Part shown: positions 1-8,265 of the stretch, in pieces
How positions within the stretch are numbered: position 1 is the stretch's first letter
Layout: each line of letters opens with the position of its first letter
Source of the DNA: Christensenellaceae bacterium
Lineage (GTDB): Bacteria; Bacillota; Clostridia; Christensenellales; Aristaeellaceae
DNA length: 34,663 bases
Direction of reading: 5' to 3'
NCBI GenBank assembly: GCA_020025205.1
Contig: JAHHSO010000022.1
Span: 1 to 34,663, forward strand
Notes under the pieces: generated by a model
Databases searched by the model: none
Told to the model about the DNA's origin: nothing
What the model saw: only the letters and a program-made list of their open reading frames with translations
Translations under genes and position numbers: made by a program

Positions 1-286
1 GTTCATCCATGTAAACACAGTGGCTCCATTCGGTACATTCCGCACAAAAATCAGAAAATGGAAGAAGCTCATGCTGTAAGGAAGGATACGCCCTATTCGG
101 ATTTGCCTGGCCGTTGTCGTCCTGAATAGAAAGCACCCGGAAACATTCGGAAGCTGGTGAGGCTGTGCCCCACGGGCTTGTGAATGCTCACGTGAAGGGT
201 GTGTGGGATCTTCATTGAAAACATGATGGACGCAGTCCAAACCGCTGAGGGTAGAACAATGGCAGAGTGATTTTATTAGGGAAGCG

Positions 287-1492
287 ATGAAGATGGAAAA
301 AAGAAAACTGTCGGGAAAAATAATTTTGAAGCTGGCAGGAGCGTTTTTTGCGCTGGCTTATTTGGGATTTTGTCTGTATGCAGGCATGACTGGAAAATTC
401 CCCAATATGCACGAAACTGAACATATTATGCATTTTAGTGAGATTAAAAACTGGGTAGGCGGCGGGATGTCCGCAATACTGGTGGCGGCCCTGTGCATTA
501 ACTCAGCGCTAAACGACTGGAAGATTCAGAAGGAAAACAGGAAATTTCTTTTTCCTTCTTTTCTCACCATATTTCTGCTGCTCAGCTTTCTGCCGCTTCT
601 GGATGCCTATTTGGATACTGGCTGGATTGGGATTGTTCTTTATGCCGGTATTGCGGCTTTCATATTTGGAATTGCATGGCTGCCGCAGCATTTGAATCAA
701 CGGATTGCCCGCCGACTTTTGCGCGATGAACCCATGAGCGGCAAACAGCAGGTGCAGATCATCGACTGGATTCATTTCTATCCGGTAAAGAAACTGCTGG
801 TTTTCGGGGTGTGGGGCTTTGGCGTTGTGCTGGTTCTGCGTGGAATTTGGGTGATGGCAGCTGGAGAAATAGAGGTGGACCAAGCGTTTTCCCTGTTTTT
901 GCTTGGCACAGCGGCTTTGGTTGCGGCTTTTTTTCAGAAAATGAAACGCTATATCTGCACGCCTTACCGAAATATACCGGTGCTGAATCAGTTGCTCAGC
1001 AAAAATCAATTGGAACATCTGCTGGATGGAGAAAAGTTTGAACCCATGTCCTTTGAAGATGCTGCCATGAAACAGTATTTGGACATATATCGAAGCCAGA
1101 ACTGGATGCTGATTGGCGGCAAGCTGCTCTCCAAAAAGCTGGCTTTACGTGTCACGCTGGATCGCTCTGGAAGCAACACTTTCCTGAATGTGCTTTACCT
1201 CAACGGCATGACCGCCAAAGCGAAAGTTGAGCTGGAGATTCGAGGAAACCGATATCAGGAGTTCACCTCTGTGCTGAAAGAATTGACAGGCTGCGAAGGC
1301 GCACTTCAACTGCATGGGAAAGAAGAGCAGCTGAAGCAGAAATTTGCGTCCTTTTTTCCAGAACAAACTTCTGATCGGGAGCGCTTGGCTGTTTTTCTTT
1401 CTCAGGATGTGACACAGATCCGCCAGGAGTATATTCAGACCTTTTCCCATCTGGCAGATCATCGGAAGAAAAAACGGAGCAGACAGGAGTAA
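287..1492 (+). CDS. Uncharacterised multi-pass membrane protein
   Basis: The 401-residue product is not recognised. About five or six hydrophobic segments are visible in the first half (around residues 12-31, 57-72, 88-130, 168-190 and 198-216), followed by a mostly soluble, charged C-terminal half of about 185 residues ending in the basic tail HRKKKRSRQE. This suggests a membrane anchor carrying a cytoplasmic domain. The start is the ATG following AGGGAAG; an in-frame ATG two codons later is equally possible. No clear promoter was found, and no obvious terminator follows. Base use looks somewhat more A+T-rich than the genes downstream. That it is a real gene is well supported by length and hydrophobic pattern; no function can be given. 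Confidence 0.75.
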   Translation: MKMEKRKLSGKIILKLAGAFFALAYLGFCLYAGMTGKFPNMHETEHIMHFSEIKNWVGGGMSAILVAALCINSALNDWKIQKENRKFLFPSFLTIFLLLSFLPLLDAYLDTGWIGIVLYAGIAAFIFGIAWLPQHLNQRIARRLLRDEPMSGKQQVQIIDWIHFYPVKKLLVFGVWGFGVVLVLRGIWVMAAGEIEVDQAFSLFLLGTAALVAAFFQKMKRYICTPYRNIPVLNQLLSKNQLEHLLDGEKFEPMSFEDAAMKQYLDIYRSQNWMLIGGKLLSKKLALRVTLDRSGSNTFLNVLYLNGMTAKAKVELEIRGNRYQEFTSVLKELTGCEGALQLHGKEEQLKQKFASFFPEQTSDRERLAVFLSQDVTQIRQEYIQTFSHLADHRKKKRSRQE

Positions 1493-1736
1493 AGGACTTT
1501 TCAAACAGGGTTGCTCCCTCATGGAAAGCATGCATGACTGTCAGCATGATGCTTCCAAGCGGATATGTGGCGAAAACCGTATTCCGGCGGTACAGTGTAT
1601 TCCAAAAAGGTACTTCAAAAAACATGTTGAGCGATACGATAGAGGGAAAGAAGAGACAAAAAGAAGCGGCTCATTTCAAAATGGAATCGGCAGAAAGAAA
1701 GTTTTCGCTGATTTCATTTTTTTATGTATTTTAGAA
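1493..1736. other. Gene-free stretch with one imperfect hairpin
   Basis: No convincing gene is present between the membrane protein and the sortase promoter. The one visible structure is an imperfect inverted repeat at 1523-1556 (GGAA/TTCC, GCAT/ATGC, GC/GC and TGAC/GTCA arms). It has no T-run after it, so it is not a typical terminator. Short open frames here (for example 1521-1778) have no family resemblance. Confidence 0.5.
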
Positions 1737-1765
1737 TTGAGAAAAAATGCAAAGTGTGATATGAT
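1737..1765 (+). promoter_or_regulatory. Sigma-A-type promoter for the sortase gene
   Basis: TTGAGA (1737-1742), a 17-base spacer and TATGAT (1760-1765), with an extended -10 TG upstream. The predicted transcript starts near 1772, before both candidate start codons of the sortase. Confidence 0.75.
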
Positions 1766-1834
1766 AAACTTTCAGTAAAGGATAAAAAAGCAATTGGACC
1801 AATGAAAAATCCGTTTGAAAGATGGAGGAGCACC

Positions 1835-2935
1835 GTGCAGAAACTGTTTGATCAAATCAGGGGAGCTATACAGGTTCAGCTTCGTAAGGCGCGCAGAAGG
1901 CGCAGACGTCGGGGACTTCCACCTAGAAAACAACTGGATCTGCCCAAACTCCCCGAATGGAGCGCAGAGCAGAAGAGCGCAATTTTAAGAACAGCAATGC
2001 TCGTTGTGTGCAGTGCTGTTTTTGTGTTCAGCTTATCCAAACTCATGGATTATTTTCATGACTACCTTCAAAAGAAGCAGGCAGCAGCAGAACTGCGGGC
2101 AGTTTATTATGAGGAAGAAGAGCCTGATCAGCAGGAAGAAGACTGGATTCAGCCGACACCGCAGCCCAGACTGATTACGCCGGAACCGGCGCAGAACTTG
2201 GCGGCGGAGTATAAGCCGGAGGTTCAAAAGACACAGATCGTGAATACCCCGGCTCCCAGTCCGACACCTCAGAGTGTTTTGAAAAAAATATATTACCCCA
2301 ACAACCCGGACGCTGTTGTCAGCAGCAGGTTTGAAAAAATCCGCCGCCAGAATAAGGATATTGTAGGCTGGCTGACCATTGACGGCCTGTTGGACGAAGC
2401 CGTTGTTCACAGGGATAATGATTATTATCTGCGGCGCGACTACCGCGGGTATCATAATGAGAACGGTTCTCTCTTTCTGGAGGAGACGTGCAGCCTGAAG
2501 ACCCGGCCATACACGTTGATGATTTACGGCCACAACATGAAATCAGGTCTGATGTTTGGCTGCCTGCGCAATTATGAGAGGCTGTCTTTCTATCGTCAGA
2601 ATCCGTTTATTACATTTGACACGGCGTATGAGAAGGGAAAATATGTAATCTTCTCAATTGCAAATATGATGTTTGCAGACGGATATCAGGATACGGCGAT
2701 GCTGGCGCAGATCAATTCCAGCTCCATTGAGCAGCGGCAAAAAGCGATTGATCTTATTGAAAGCCGTGCGAAGTTTGTCAGCAAAGTGGATGTGCAGCCG
2801 GATGACCAGATCATGATGCTCATTACCTGTCTGGGAGATGGGGATGCGCGGCGCATACTTTTTGCGCGCAGAGTGAGAGATGGAGAAGATGAGGAGATGC
2901 TTCGCCATCAGGTGGATAAGGCTAAAGTGCGATAA
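1835..2935 (+). CDS. srtB: Class B sortase (SrtB family)
   Basis: Membrane-anchored cysteine transpeptidase that would join sorting-signal proteins to the cell wall or to each other. Numbering from GTG 1835: a very basic N-terminus (run of arginines near 20-26), one membrane anchor near 50-70, a Pro/Glu-rich linker to about 150, then the sortase domain. The catalytic set is visible: His233 in YGHNMKSG, Cys332 in LITCLGDG and Arg339/340 in the RRILFARR strand. The loop between Cys and Arg is shorter than I recall for S. aureus SrtB. I chose GTG 1835 because GGAGG lies six bases upstream; ATG 1802 (11 codons longer) has only AAAGGA about 19 bases away. No substrate with an LPxTG or NPQTN-like signal is encoded in the window. 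Confidence 0.9.
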   Translation: MQKLFDQIRGAIQVQLRKARRRRRRRGLPPRKQLDLPKLPEWSAEQKSAILRTAMLVVCSAVFVFSLSKLMDYFHDYLQKKQAAAELRAVYYEEEEPDQQEEDWIQPTPQPRLITPEPAQNLAAEYKPEVQKTQIVNTPAPSPTPQSVLKKIYYPNNPDAVVSSRFEKIRRQNKDIVGWLTIDGLLDEAVVHRDNDYYLRRDYRGYHNENGSLFLEETCSLKTRPYTLMIYGHNMKSGLMFGCLRNYERLSFYRQNPFITFDTAYEKGKYVIFSIANMMFADGYQDTAMLAQINSSSIEQRQKAIDLIESRAKFVSKVDVQPDDQIMMLITCLGDGDARRILFARRVRDGEDEEMLRHQVDKAKVR

Positions 2936-2937
2936 GA

Positions 2938-2968
2938 CGGGGCGGCAGATATTGCCGTCCTTTGTTTT
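2938..2968 (+). terminator. Probable terminator after the sortase gene
   Basis: GGCGGCA pairs with TGCCGTC (one G-U pair) around a short loop and is followed by TTTGTTTT. The stem is moderate, so termination may be partial. Confidence 0.55.
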
Positions 2969-2977
2969 GCAGTCGTA

Positions 2978-3006
2978 TTCCCATAGCGTTAAAAGTGTGA
3001 TAAAAT
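2978..3006 (+). promoter_or_regulatory. Extended -10 promoter for the radical SAM gene
   Basis: TAAAAT at 3001-3006 preceded by TGTGA, giving an extended -10. The -35 position holds only a weak match (TTCCCA). The 11-mer AAAGTGTGATA here (2992-3002) is identical to one in the sortase promoter (1751-1761). Confidence 0.5.
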
Positions 3007-3060
3007 AATATGGATTGCTAATTTAAAGTACATGCCGACAAGGCTTTCAGGAGGATTTAG

Positions 3061-4185
3061 ATGAAGATTTCAAAAAAGGATGCGCTGATGTGGTTTGAGT
3101 TTTTTTCTGCGCTGCCGGAGGACGAGGAGATCATGCCGCACCAGCAGGAAATTGCTTTTGCAGCGTTTGCGCAGATTGAGGCGGCTGTTTGTGCGCGCCG
3201 TGAACGCCTGAAAAGCGAGATTGCGGGATTGAAGACCCTCAAGGGAAGAACCAGCTTTGTCGGAAGCGAGAAGAAGTTTCCGCGCGGCTGCTGTTCCTGC
3301 CTGCTTGGCAATGGCTTGAGCGCGATCCGTAAGACGAATAAGTGCAATATCAACTGTAAATTCTGCTATAACTACGGCGAACTGGACTGCCAGCCGCCTA
3401 TTGGTGAGGGTCTGTGGGAGATTGGCGGAACGAAGTTTTATCAGGACGATATTGATCTGCTTTTGTCCATCCAGGGCAAGCCGTCCGGCATTTCCTATGT
3501 CTACCTTGAGCCGTTCATGGAAATTGAAAAGTATTATGGAATCATTGAAAAGTTTAAAAAGGCGGGCGTCCATCAGCATATGTACACAAATGGTACGCTG
3601 GCAACAGAGGAAAACCTGCGCGCACTGGGCGAGGCGGGGCTGAATGAGCTTCGATTTAATCTCGGCGCATCCAACTGCGCGGACAAGGTGATTGAAGCGA
3701 TTGCCATAGCCAAGAAGTATATCCCGTATGTTGGAATAGAAACGCCGATGACGCCGGAATTCTTTGAAGCCTTCTTTAAGAAGAAGGACAGAATTCTTGC
3801 AACGGGGCTGGATTTCATCAACTGTGCTGAATTGCATTTGAATCCTAATAATATTGGCAATTATGAGGGTGAAAACCTCTACATGGCACGCCGCGGGTAT
3901 ATTTCTCCGATCTGGAGCCGCGAGTTGACGCTCAAGTTCATGAAGATTGCGGATGACGAACAGTGGGACATCGTTGTGCATGATTGCTCCAATGATACGA
4001 AATTCGCGCGGGATCTAAATTTGCGCGCGCATGAGGGCGGCTGGTTTGGTGCCAGCAATTATGGCTGTGAGTTCCCGGCGATTCCATATGAGGCATTCCT
4101 TCCTGTTCTGCGCGACGAAACGTTTACTTTTGAAGAAGAAGAGGAGCTGCCCGCGGGATACAGGCCTGGTGACATTGTGCTGTGA
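3061..4185 (+). CDS. Uncharacterised radical SAM protein
   Basis: Radical S-adenosylmethionine enzyme of unknown substrate, 374 residues. The [4Fe-4S] motif CNINCKFC (Cys95, Cys99, Cys102) is exact for CxxxCxxC and is followed by an aromatic residue. A further cysteine group sits just before it (Cys77, Cys78, Cys80) with Cys110 just after, so a second cluster or a metal site is possible. Other distinctive stretches are HMYTNGT, HDCSNDTKFARDLNLR and NYGCEFPAI. AGGAGG precedes the ATG at good spacing. The gene stands alone between its own promoter and a strong terminator, so neighbours do not suggest a substrate. The superfamily is secure; the reaction is unknown. Confidence 0.88.
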   Translation: MKISKKDALMWFEFFSALPEDEEIMPHQQEIAFAAFAQIEAAVCARRERLKSEIAGLKTLKGRTSFVGSEKKFPRGCCSCLLGNGLSAIRKTNKCNINCKFCYNYGELDCQPPIGEGLWEIGGTKFYQDDIDLLLSIQGKPSGISYVYLEPFMEIEKYYGIIEKFKKAGVHQHMYTNGTLATEENLRALGEAGLNELRFNLGASNCADKVIEAIAIAKKYIPYVGIETPMTPEFFEAFFKKKDRILATGLDFINCAELHLNPNNIGNYEGENLYMARRGYISPIWSRELTLKFMKIADDEQWDIVVHDCSNDTKFARDLNLRAHEGGWFGASNYGCEFPAIPYEAFLPVLRDETFTFEEEEELPAGYRPGDIVL

Positions 4186-4198
4186 GCTGAACGAATTC

Positions 4199-4224
4199 AA
4201 AGAACCCTTCGGGGTTCTTTTTTT
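4199..4224 (+). terminator. Strong intrinsic terminator after the radical SAM gene
   Basis: AAAGAACCC, loop TTCG, GGGTTCTTT, then a T-run: a perfect 9-base stem with a stable tetraloop. Confidence 0.92.
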
Positions 4225-4514
4225 GGAAGATTGTGTGAAGACAAAAAGGACGAAAAGGAAATCCGTGGAAGCAGCGGGATAAAAAAGCTGTACAATGACG
4301 TCGCGATGGAGCTGTTTGAATTGAATAGGAAACGCGTGACAGCTTGAGAAAGGTGTCAAGAAAAGAAGCACTACAAAAGCAAAGAAGCAGCCTGTACGAA
4401 AGAACGGCAGATAATTCAAAAATCAGAAATCACATACATCCTCCGTGGTGTCTGTTTATCACTTTAGGTTGAACGATTCTGGAATGGATATGTAAATTTC
4501 ATCAAACGCGATGC
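4225..4514. other. Gene-free stretch between convergent genes
   Basis: Nothing is assignable between two terminators. A 38-codon frame from TTG 4231 to the stop at 4345-4347 ends in a plausible-looking sequence (YNDVAMELFELNRKRVTA), but it has no ribosome binding site and no known relative, so it is not called. Confidence 0.5.
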
Positions 4515-4553
4515 AAAAAAGCAGAGTCTCCGAAAACGGATTCTCTGCTTTTT
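4515..4553 (-). terminator. Intrinsic terminator for rqcH
   Basis: GCAGAGTCTCCG and CGGATTCTCTGC arms flanked by A and T runs. On the minus strand a 12-base, nearly perfect stem is followed by a T-run, immediately beyond the rqcH stop. It could also act on the plus strand. Confidence 0.88.
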
Positions 4554-4564
4554 CTATGGAGGAT

Positions 4565-6307
4565 TTATTCTCTGATGAGCTTAATTTTGCGAACCTCCGC
4601 TTCGGAAGGCGTGATATACAGCGTCTGCTGATGCGTGTAAATGACAAAACCTGCCGGTGAACCGCCCGGTTTTTTGATGTAGCGCCGAAGGGTTGCATCA
4701 ATTGGCACCTGTGCAGAGCGGCAGCCTTTGGAATAGTACGCCGCGAGCATGGCAGCTTCCATGAGTGTCGTTTCCGGCACGTCAAAGGCATGAATCAGCA
4801 CATGGGACCCCGGCATTTTCTGCGCGTGCAGCCACATCTCATCCCCCTTTGCGCCCATGGTCAGGCGGTCATTCTGCATGGCATTTTTGCCGACTTCAAT
4901 TTCGATGCCATCACAGGAGAGAAATTTCATTGGCTGAGACGGTGCTTCCTTGCGCGGCTTGATGCGGGAAGAGAGGGGACGGATGTGCCCGGATGACACG
5001 AGCATGTCGCGCAGCTCGGCCAGACCTTTGGCATCTGTACACTTGCGAAGGTCATCCTCCATCTGCTCCAGATAGGCGAGTTCCTGTTCGGCCTTCTGCT
5101 TTTGATCTGCGGCCAGAATCTGTGCGCCGCGTGCCTTTTGATAGAGCTTGAAATAGCGCTGTGCATTCTGTGCCGGAGAAAGGGAGACGTCCATGGGAAT
5201 GTCCATGGGCGCACAGTCGTCCGAATAGTAATTTTCCACATGAGCGACCTTTTCACCCTTTTTTAACCGATAGAGATTGGCCTGAATCAATTCGCCGTTT
5301 CTCTTATATTCTTCCATCCGGGAAGCACCCGCAAGCGCTTCGTCCTGAAGTGCGATTTTCTTTTCGCAGCGCTCAATGTGATTTCTGAGCGTATGAGCCA
5401 GATTGCCCGCGCGCTGGTGCATGCGCTCATGGCGATCGCGTTCATAAAAGAATTCGTCCAGCGCGGCGCTTGGGTCGTCAAAAGGCTTCGACTGCGCACA
5501 GGAAAGATGGTGCTGAGGGAAGGGATAGATGTCGGAAGGAATGCCGTCTTCGCCGCAGATCACAACACAGGGGCCCAGAGAAGGCATGCTGGAAACATAG
5601 GCACACAGGCGTTGCGCAACGGCTTGAAGATCCAGCTCGGCCAGCAGTGTGCCCGGATCTATGCCGATGCGCGCACAGGCTTCGCGCGCAGCCTGCGGGG
5701 AAAAGCCGGCGATGCTTGCACCGATGGCTTTTTCCAGCTTGCCGCCTGAAGCCTGAAGCTTTTCGGACAATTCTTCTGCGCGCAGTGTGTCGGGATTGAG
5801 CTTTCCCTGAGAAGGCGGATAGTCATACGGCAGACCGGGCTGCACCTGACGCACGCGGGAAATGTCCACACCGACGTGGCGTGCGGCATCGATGATGCGC
5901 CCGTCGGATGTGCGCAGAATGATGTTGGAGTGACGCCCCATGATCTCTACGGTGAGTATACGAGTCGCCGGATCGCCCAGTTCGTTTAAATTGCTGACAT
6001 CAATTTCAAGAATGCGGTCACCGGAAATCTGTCTGATGGATTCTATGCGGCCGCCGCAAAGATATTTGCGCAGAAGCATACAGAACATCGGCGGCTCCAT
6101 GGGGCCGGTCTTGGCGTGCTGGCTCAGATGGGCACGCGCGGAATTGGCAGACGCGCTGAGTACCAGCCGGTGATTGGCACCCTGAGCACGGATGAGCAGA
6201 TGTATTTCGTCTTTTTCTGGCTGGATGACACGATCCACGCGGCCATCGCGCAGCGTGTTATCCAGTTGCCGGGCTGCAAAGCCGAGCATGACACCGTCCA
6301 TTGGCAT
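4565..6307 (-). CDS. rqcH: RqcH (NFACT/FbpA family), ribosome-associated quality control
   Basis: Bacterial Rqc2/NEMF homologue, often annotated as fibronectin-binding protein FbpA. The family binds stalled 50S subunits carrying peptidyl-tRNA and recruits tRNA-Ala to add alanine tails as degradation signals. The 580-residue length is normal. The NFACT-N domain starts at MPMDGVMLGF and keeps Asp97-Arg98 (SGDRILEID), the pair required for activity in B. subtilis RqcH. A helical middle region spans about 270-440. The C-terminal NFACT-R domain carries DEMWLHAQKMPGSHV near 489-503. AGGAGG lies nine bases before the ATG. It is a single-gene unit with a promoter at 6389-6417 and a terminator at 4515-4553, divergent from the GerMN gene. 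Confidence 0.93.
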   Translation of the reverse strand: MPMDGVMLGFAARQLDNTLRDGRVDRVIQPEKDEIHLLIRAQGANHRLVLSASANSARAHLSQHAKTGPMEPPMFCMLLRKYLCGGRIESIRQISGDRILEIDVSNLNELGDPATRILTVEIMGRHSNIILRTSDGRIIDAARHVGVDISRVRQVQPGLPYDYPPSQGKLNPDTLRAEELSEKLQASGGKLEKAIGASIAGFSPQAAREACARIGIDPGTLLAELDLQAVAQRLCAYVSSMPSLGPCVVICGEDGIPSDIYPFPQHHLSCAQSKPFDDPSAALDEFFYERDRHERMHQRAGNLAHTLRNHIERCEKKIALQDEALAGASRMEEYKRNGELIQANLYRLKKGEKVAHVENYYSDDCAPMDIPMDVSLSPAQNAQRYFKLYQKARGAQILAADQKQKAEQELAYLEQMEDDLRKCTDAKGLAELRDMLVSSGHIRPLSSRIKPRKEAPSQPMKFLSCDGIEIEVGKNAMQNDRLTMGAKGDEMWLHAQKMPGSHVLIHAFDVPETTLMEAAMLAAYYSKGCRSAQVPIDATLRRYIKKPGGSPAGFVIYTHQQTLYITPSEAEVRKIKLIRE

Positions 6308-6388
6308 GGGATGATTCCTCCTTTAACAAAAAACACCGGCATGAGGAGAGAAGAGCCCTCATAGGATTTTTCAGCCGGAAACGTGCCT

Positions 6389-6417
6389 ATTATACCATCT
6401 TTTTTCAAAAGAAGCAA
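6389..6417 (-). promoter_or_regulatory. Sigma-A-type promoter for rqcH
   Basis: Read on the minus strand: TTGCTT (6417-6412), a 17-base spacer and a perfect TATAAT (6394-6389) preceded by TGG, an extended -10. Confidence 0.8.
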
Positions 6418-6482
6418 AATAATGAAAGACATGGACAGACCGGGTGGTACATAAACTGGGGCGGGCAAAGGAGTGATGGCTT

Positions 6483-7514
6483 GTGAAATGGCCGAAACTG
6501 AGAATTCGGCGTGTGGATGTGGAGCGAATTTTGATTGCGTGTTCAGCGGCGCTTGTGCTGCTGCTTTCCGTTCAAAATCGCAGCGTGGAGCAGGAACCAT
6601 ATGAAGAGCCGCTGGAAGACATTCCAACGGTGTCCCTGCCGCAGGTGGATATGCAGTCAACCGTCGTCTATTATGAGGATGGAGACGGCTATCTGGTGCC
6701 GGTGCAGCGTGATGTCGCACGTCAGGATGGAATTGCAAAAGCGACGCTGGAGATGATGGTGCAAAGTCCTAGAAACGACATGGATGCGGCGCGGCTGGGG
6801 CTTTCGCCTGTTGTGCCGGAAGGAACGACGTTTGAGCTGGATATTTCGGATGGACACGCACGGGTTGATTTGGGCAGAGAGGCGCTTTCTGCTGCCTCTA
6901 AACAACAGGAGGAGAACATGCGCACGGCGATTGTCTGGGCGCTGACAGAGTTTGATACGGTGAAGGATGTAGACTTTCTTGTGGATGGAAAGGTACGGGA
7001 AACGCTGACACATGGAACGAATATTTCCGGCTCATATACGCGCGTAGGCTTGAATCAGGAAGAGCCTGTTCAGGAGACATTCGCTCAGGCGGATGAAGTG
7101 CAGATGTATTTCCCGGCGCAGGATGGGCGGCTGCTCGTCCCCGTTTCGCGCACGGTGTACGGCAGCGACGACATTGCAACGGCGGTTTTTGAGTTTTTGC
7201 GCGGCCCCAAAGAGGACAGCGGCCTTCAAACACCGATTGATGAAAATGTGCGGCTTCTTGGCATTGAGGTACAAAACGGTGTTGTGACCATTGATTTCAG
7301 CAAGGAGTTTACACAGATTGCCGAGCACAGCGATGGCGGCGTTCAGGCGATGCGCGGGCTGATGATGACGTGTACGCGGTACCCGGGTGTGAAAAAGGTG
7401 AAGATTCTCGTGGAAGGCAAGCCGTATCAGATTCCAGTGGAAGATGTGCCGACGTTTGCCAATGTGGCGCAGGAAGTGGAAAACAGTTACCCGGAGGTCA
7501 TGTTGATCGAGTGA
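6483..7514 (+). CDS. Membrane-anchored protein with two GerMN domains
   Basis: A 343-residue extracytoplasmic protein. An N-terminal membrane anchor (about residues 15-30, ILIACSAALVLLL) is followed by two GerMN domains at about 55-175 and 205-330. Each has the family pattern of a polar beta start (YYEDGDGYLVPV; YFPAQDGRLLVPV), a helix around the following alanine-rich segment and a terminal VKDVDFLVDGK / VKKVKILVEGK strand. GerM of B. subtilis is a double-GerMN lipoprotein needed for spore formation and germination, but this protein shows no lipobox, so its role may be in the envelope more generally. The start is GTG 6483 with AAAGGAG nine bases upstream. It forms its own unit, closed by a terminator at 7521-7546. 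Confidence 0.85.
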   Translation: MKWPKLRIRRVDVERILIACSAALVLLLSVQNRSVEQEPYEEPLEDIPTVSLPQVDMQSTVVYYEDGDGYLVPVQRDVARQDGIAKATLEMMVQSPRNDMDAARLGLSPVVPEGTTFELDISDGHARVDLGREALSAASKQQEENMRTAIVWALTEFDTVKDVDFLVDGKVRETLTHGTNISGSYTRVGLNQEEPVQETFAQADEVQMYFPAQDGRLLVPVSRTVYGSDDIATAVFEFLRGPKEDSGLQTPIDENVRLLGIEVQNGVVTIDFSKEFTQIAEHSDGGVQAMRGLMMTCTRYPGVKKVKILVEGKPYQIPVEDVPTFANVAQEVENSYPEVMLIE

Positions 7515-7520
7515 GCAGAC

Positions 7521-7546
7521 AGAGCCGAACGCGTTTCGGCTCTTTT
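7521..7546 (+). terminator. Terminator after the GerMN gene
   Basis: AGAGCCGAA, loop, TTCGGCTCT, then TTTT: a perfect 9-base stem just after the stop codon. Confidence 0.9.
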
Positions 7547-7603
7547 TGATGATGTATAAAAGGGCACAGCATTTGCTTTATGCCGTGGAACAGATTTTAT
7601 AGA

Positions 7604-7632
7604 TTTACAGAATGCGAAAGGACGGGTATAAT
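7604..7632 (+). promoter_or_regulatory. Sigma-A-type promoter for rdgB
   Basis: TTTACA (7604-7609), a 17-base spacer and a perfect TATAAT (7627-7632). It overlaps the ATG at 7612, so translation must begin further in, at 7666. Confidence 0.85.
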
Positions 7633-7665
7633 GAAGAAAGACAAAAGATGGAGGAGCGTTGTCCA

Positions 7666-8265
7666 ATGGAAACAAAGAACCTGCCGCGCCTGATTGTGGC
7701 GAGCAATAATCAGAATAAATTGCGCGAGTTTAAAGAAATTTTAGGCCGCCGCTATGAGATTGTATCCATGAAGGAAGCCGGAATTGAAGCGGATATTGAA
7801 GAAAATGGCACGACATTCGAAGAAAATGCGCTGATTAAGGCGCAGTATGTGATGAATTTCTGCTCGCAGGCGGCCATTGCAGATGACAGCGGATTAGAGG
7901 TGGATGCGCTGGACGGTGCGCCGGGCGTGTACAGCGCGCGCTATTGCGGACGCCACGGCGACGATGAAGCCAATAACGATCTTCTGCTCAAAAACCTTGA
8001 AAACGTGCCTGAACCACGCACAGGGCGCTATGTGGCGGCGATTGCGCTTGTTCGCCCTGGCCATGAGCCGATTGTCCGCCGCGGCACCTGTGATGGCGAA
8101 ATCCTGCGTGAACGCCGCGGCAAGGGCGGCTTTGGCTATGATCCGCTGTTTGTCTGCGAAACGGGAGAGACGTTTGCAGAAGTGTCTGCGCAGACCAAGA
8201 ATGCCATCAGCCATAGAAGGCGCGGCATTGAAGCGGTTTTGCGTGCGCTGGAGGAAGAAGAATGA
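7666..8265 (+). CDS. rdgB: RdgB/HAM1-type non-canonical purine NTP pyrophosphatase
   Basis: Hydrolyses dITP, ITP and XTP to the monophosphates plus pyrophosphate, keeping deaminated purines out of DNA and RNA. The 199-residue product from ATG 7666 has the usual family length. Visible motifs are the N-terminal substrate loop SNNQNKLREF, the metal/active site DDSGLEVDALDGAPGVYSAR and GKGGFGYDPLF near the C-terminus. The longer frame from 7612 is rejected because its ATG sits inside the promoter; GGAGG at 7650-7654 serves ATG 7666. The last four bases overlap the start of the following phosphodiesterase (ATGA), so the two genes are translationally coupled; this pair is common in Firmicutes. Confidence 0.95.
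   Translation: METKNLPRLIVASNNQNKLREFKEILGRRYEIVSMKEAGIEADIEENGTTFEENALIKAQYVMNFCSQAAIADDSGLEVDALDGAPGVYSARYCGRHGDDEANNDLLLKNLENVPEPRTGRYVAAIALVRPGHEPIVRRGTCDGEILRERRGKGGFGYDPLFVCETGETFAEVSAQTKNAISHRRRGIEAVLRALEEEE

Noticed and set aside
1521..1778. An 85-codon frame before the sortase
   Set aside because: It runs through the sortase promoter, lacks a ribosome binding site and shows no recognisable domain.
4231..4347. A 38-codon small frame after the radical SAM gene
   Set aside because: It begins with TTG, has no ribosome binding site, lies just after a strong terminator without a promoter and matches nothing known.
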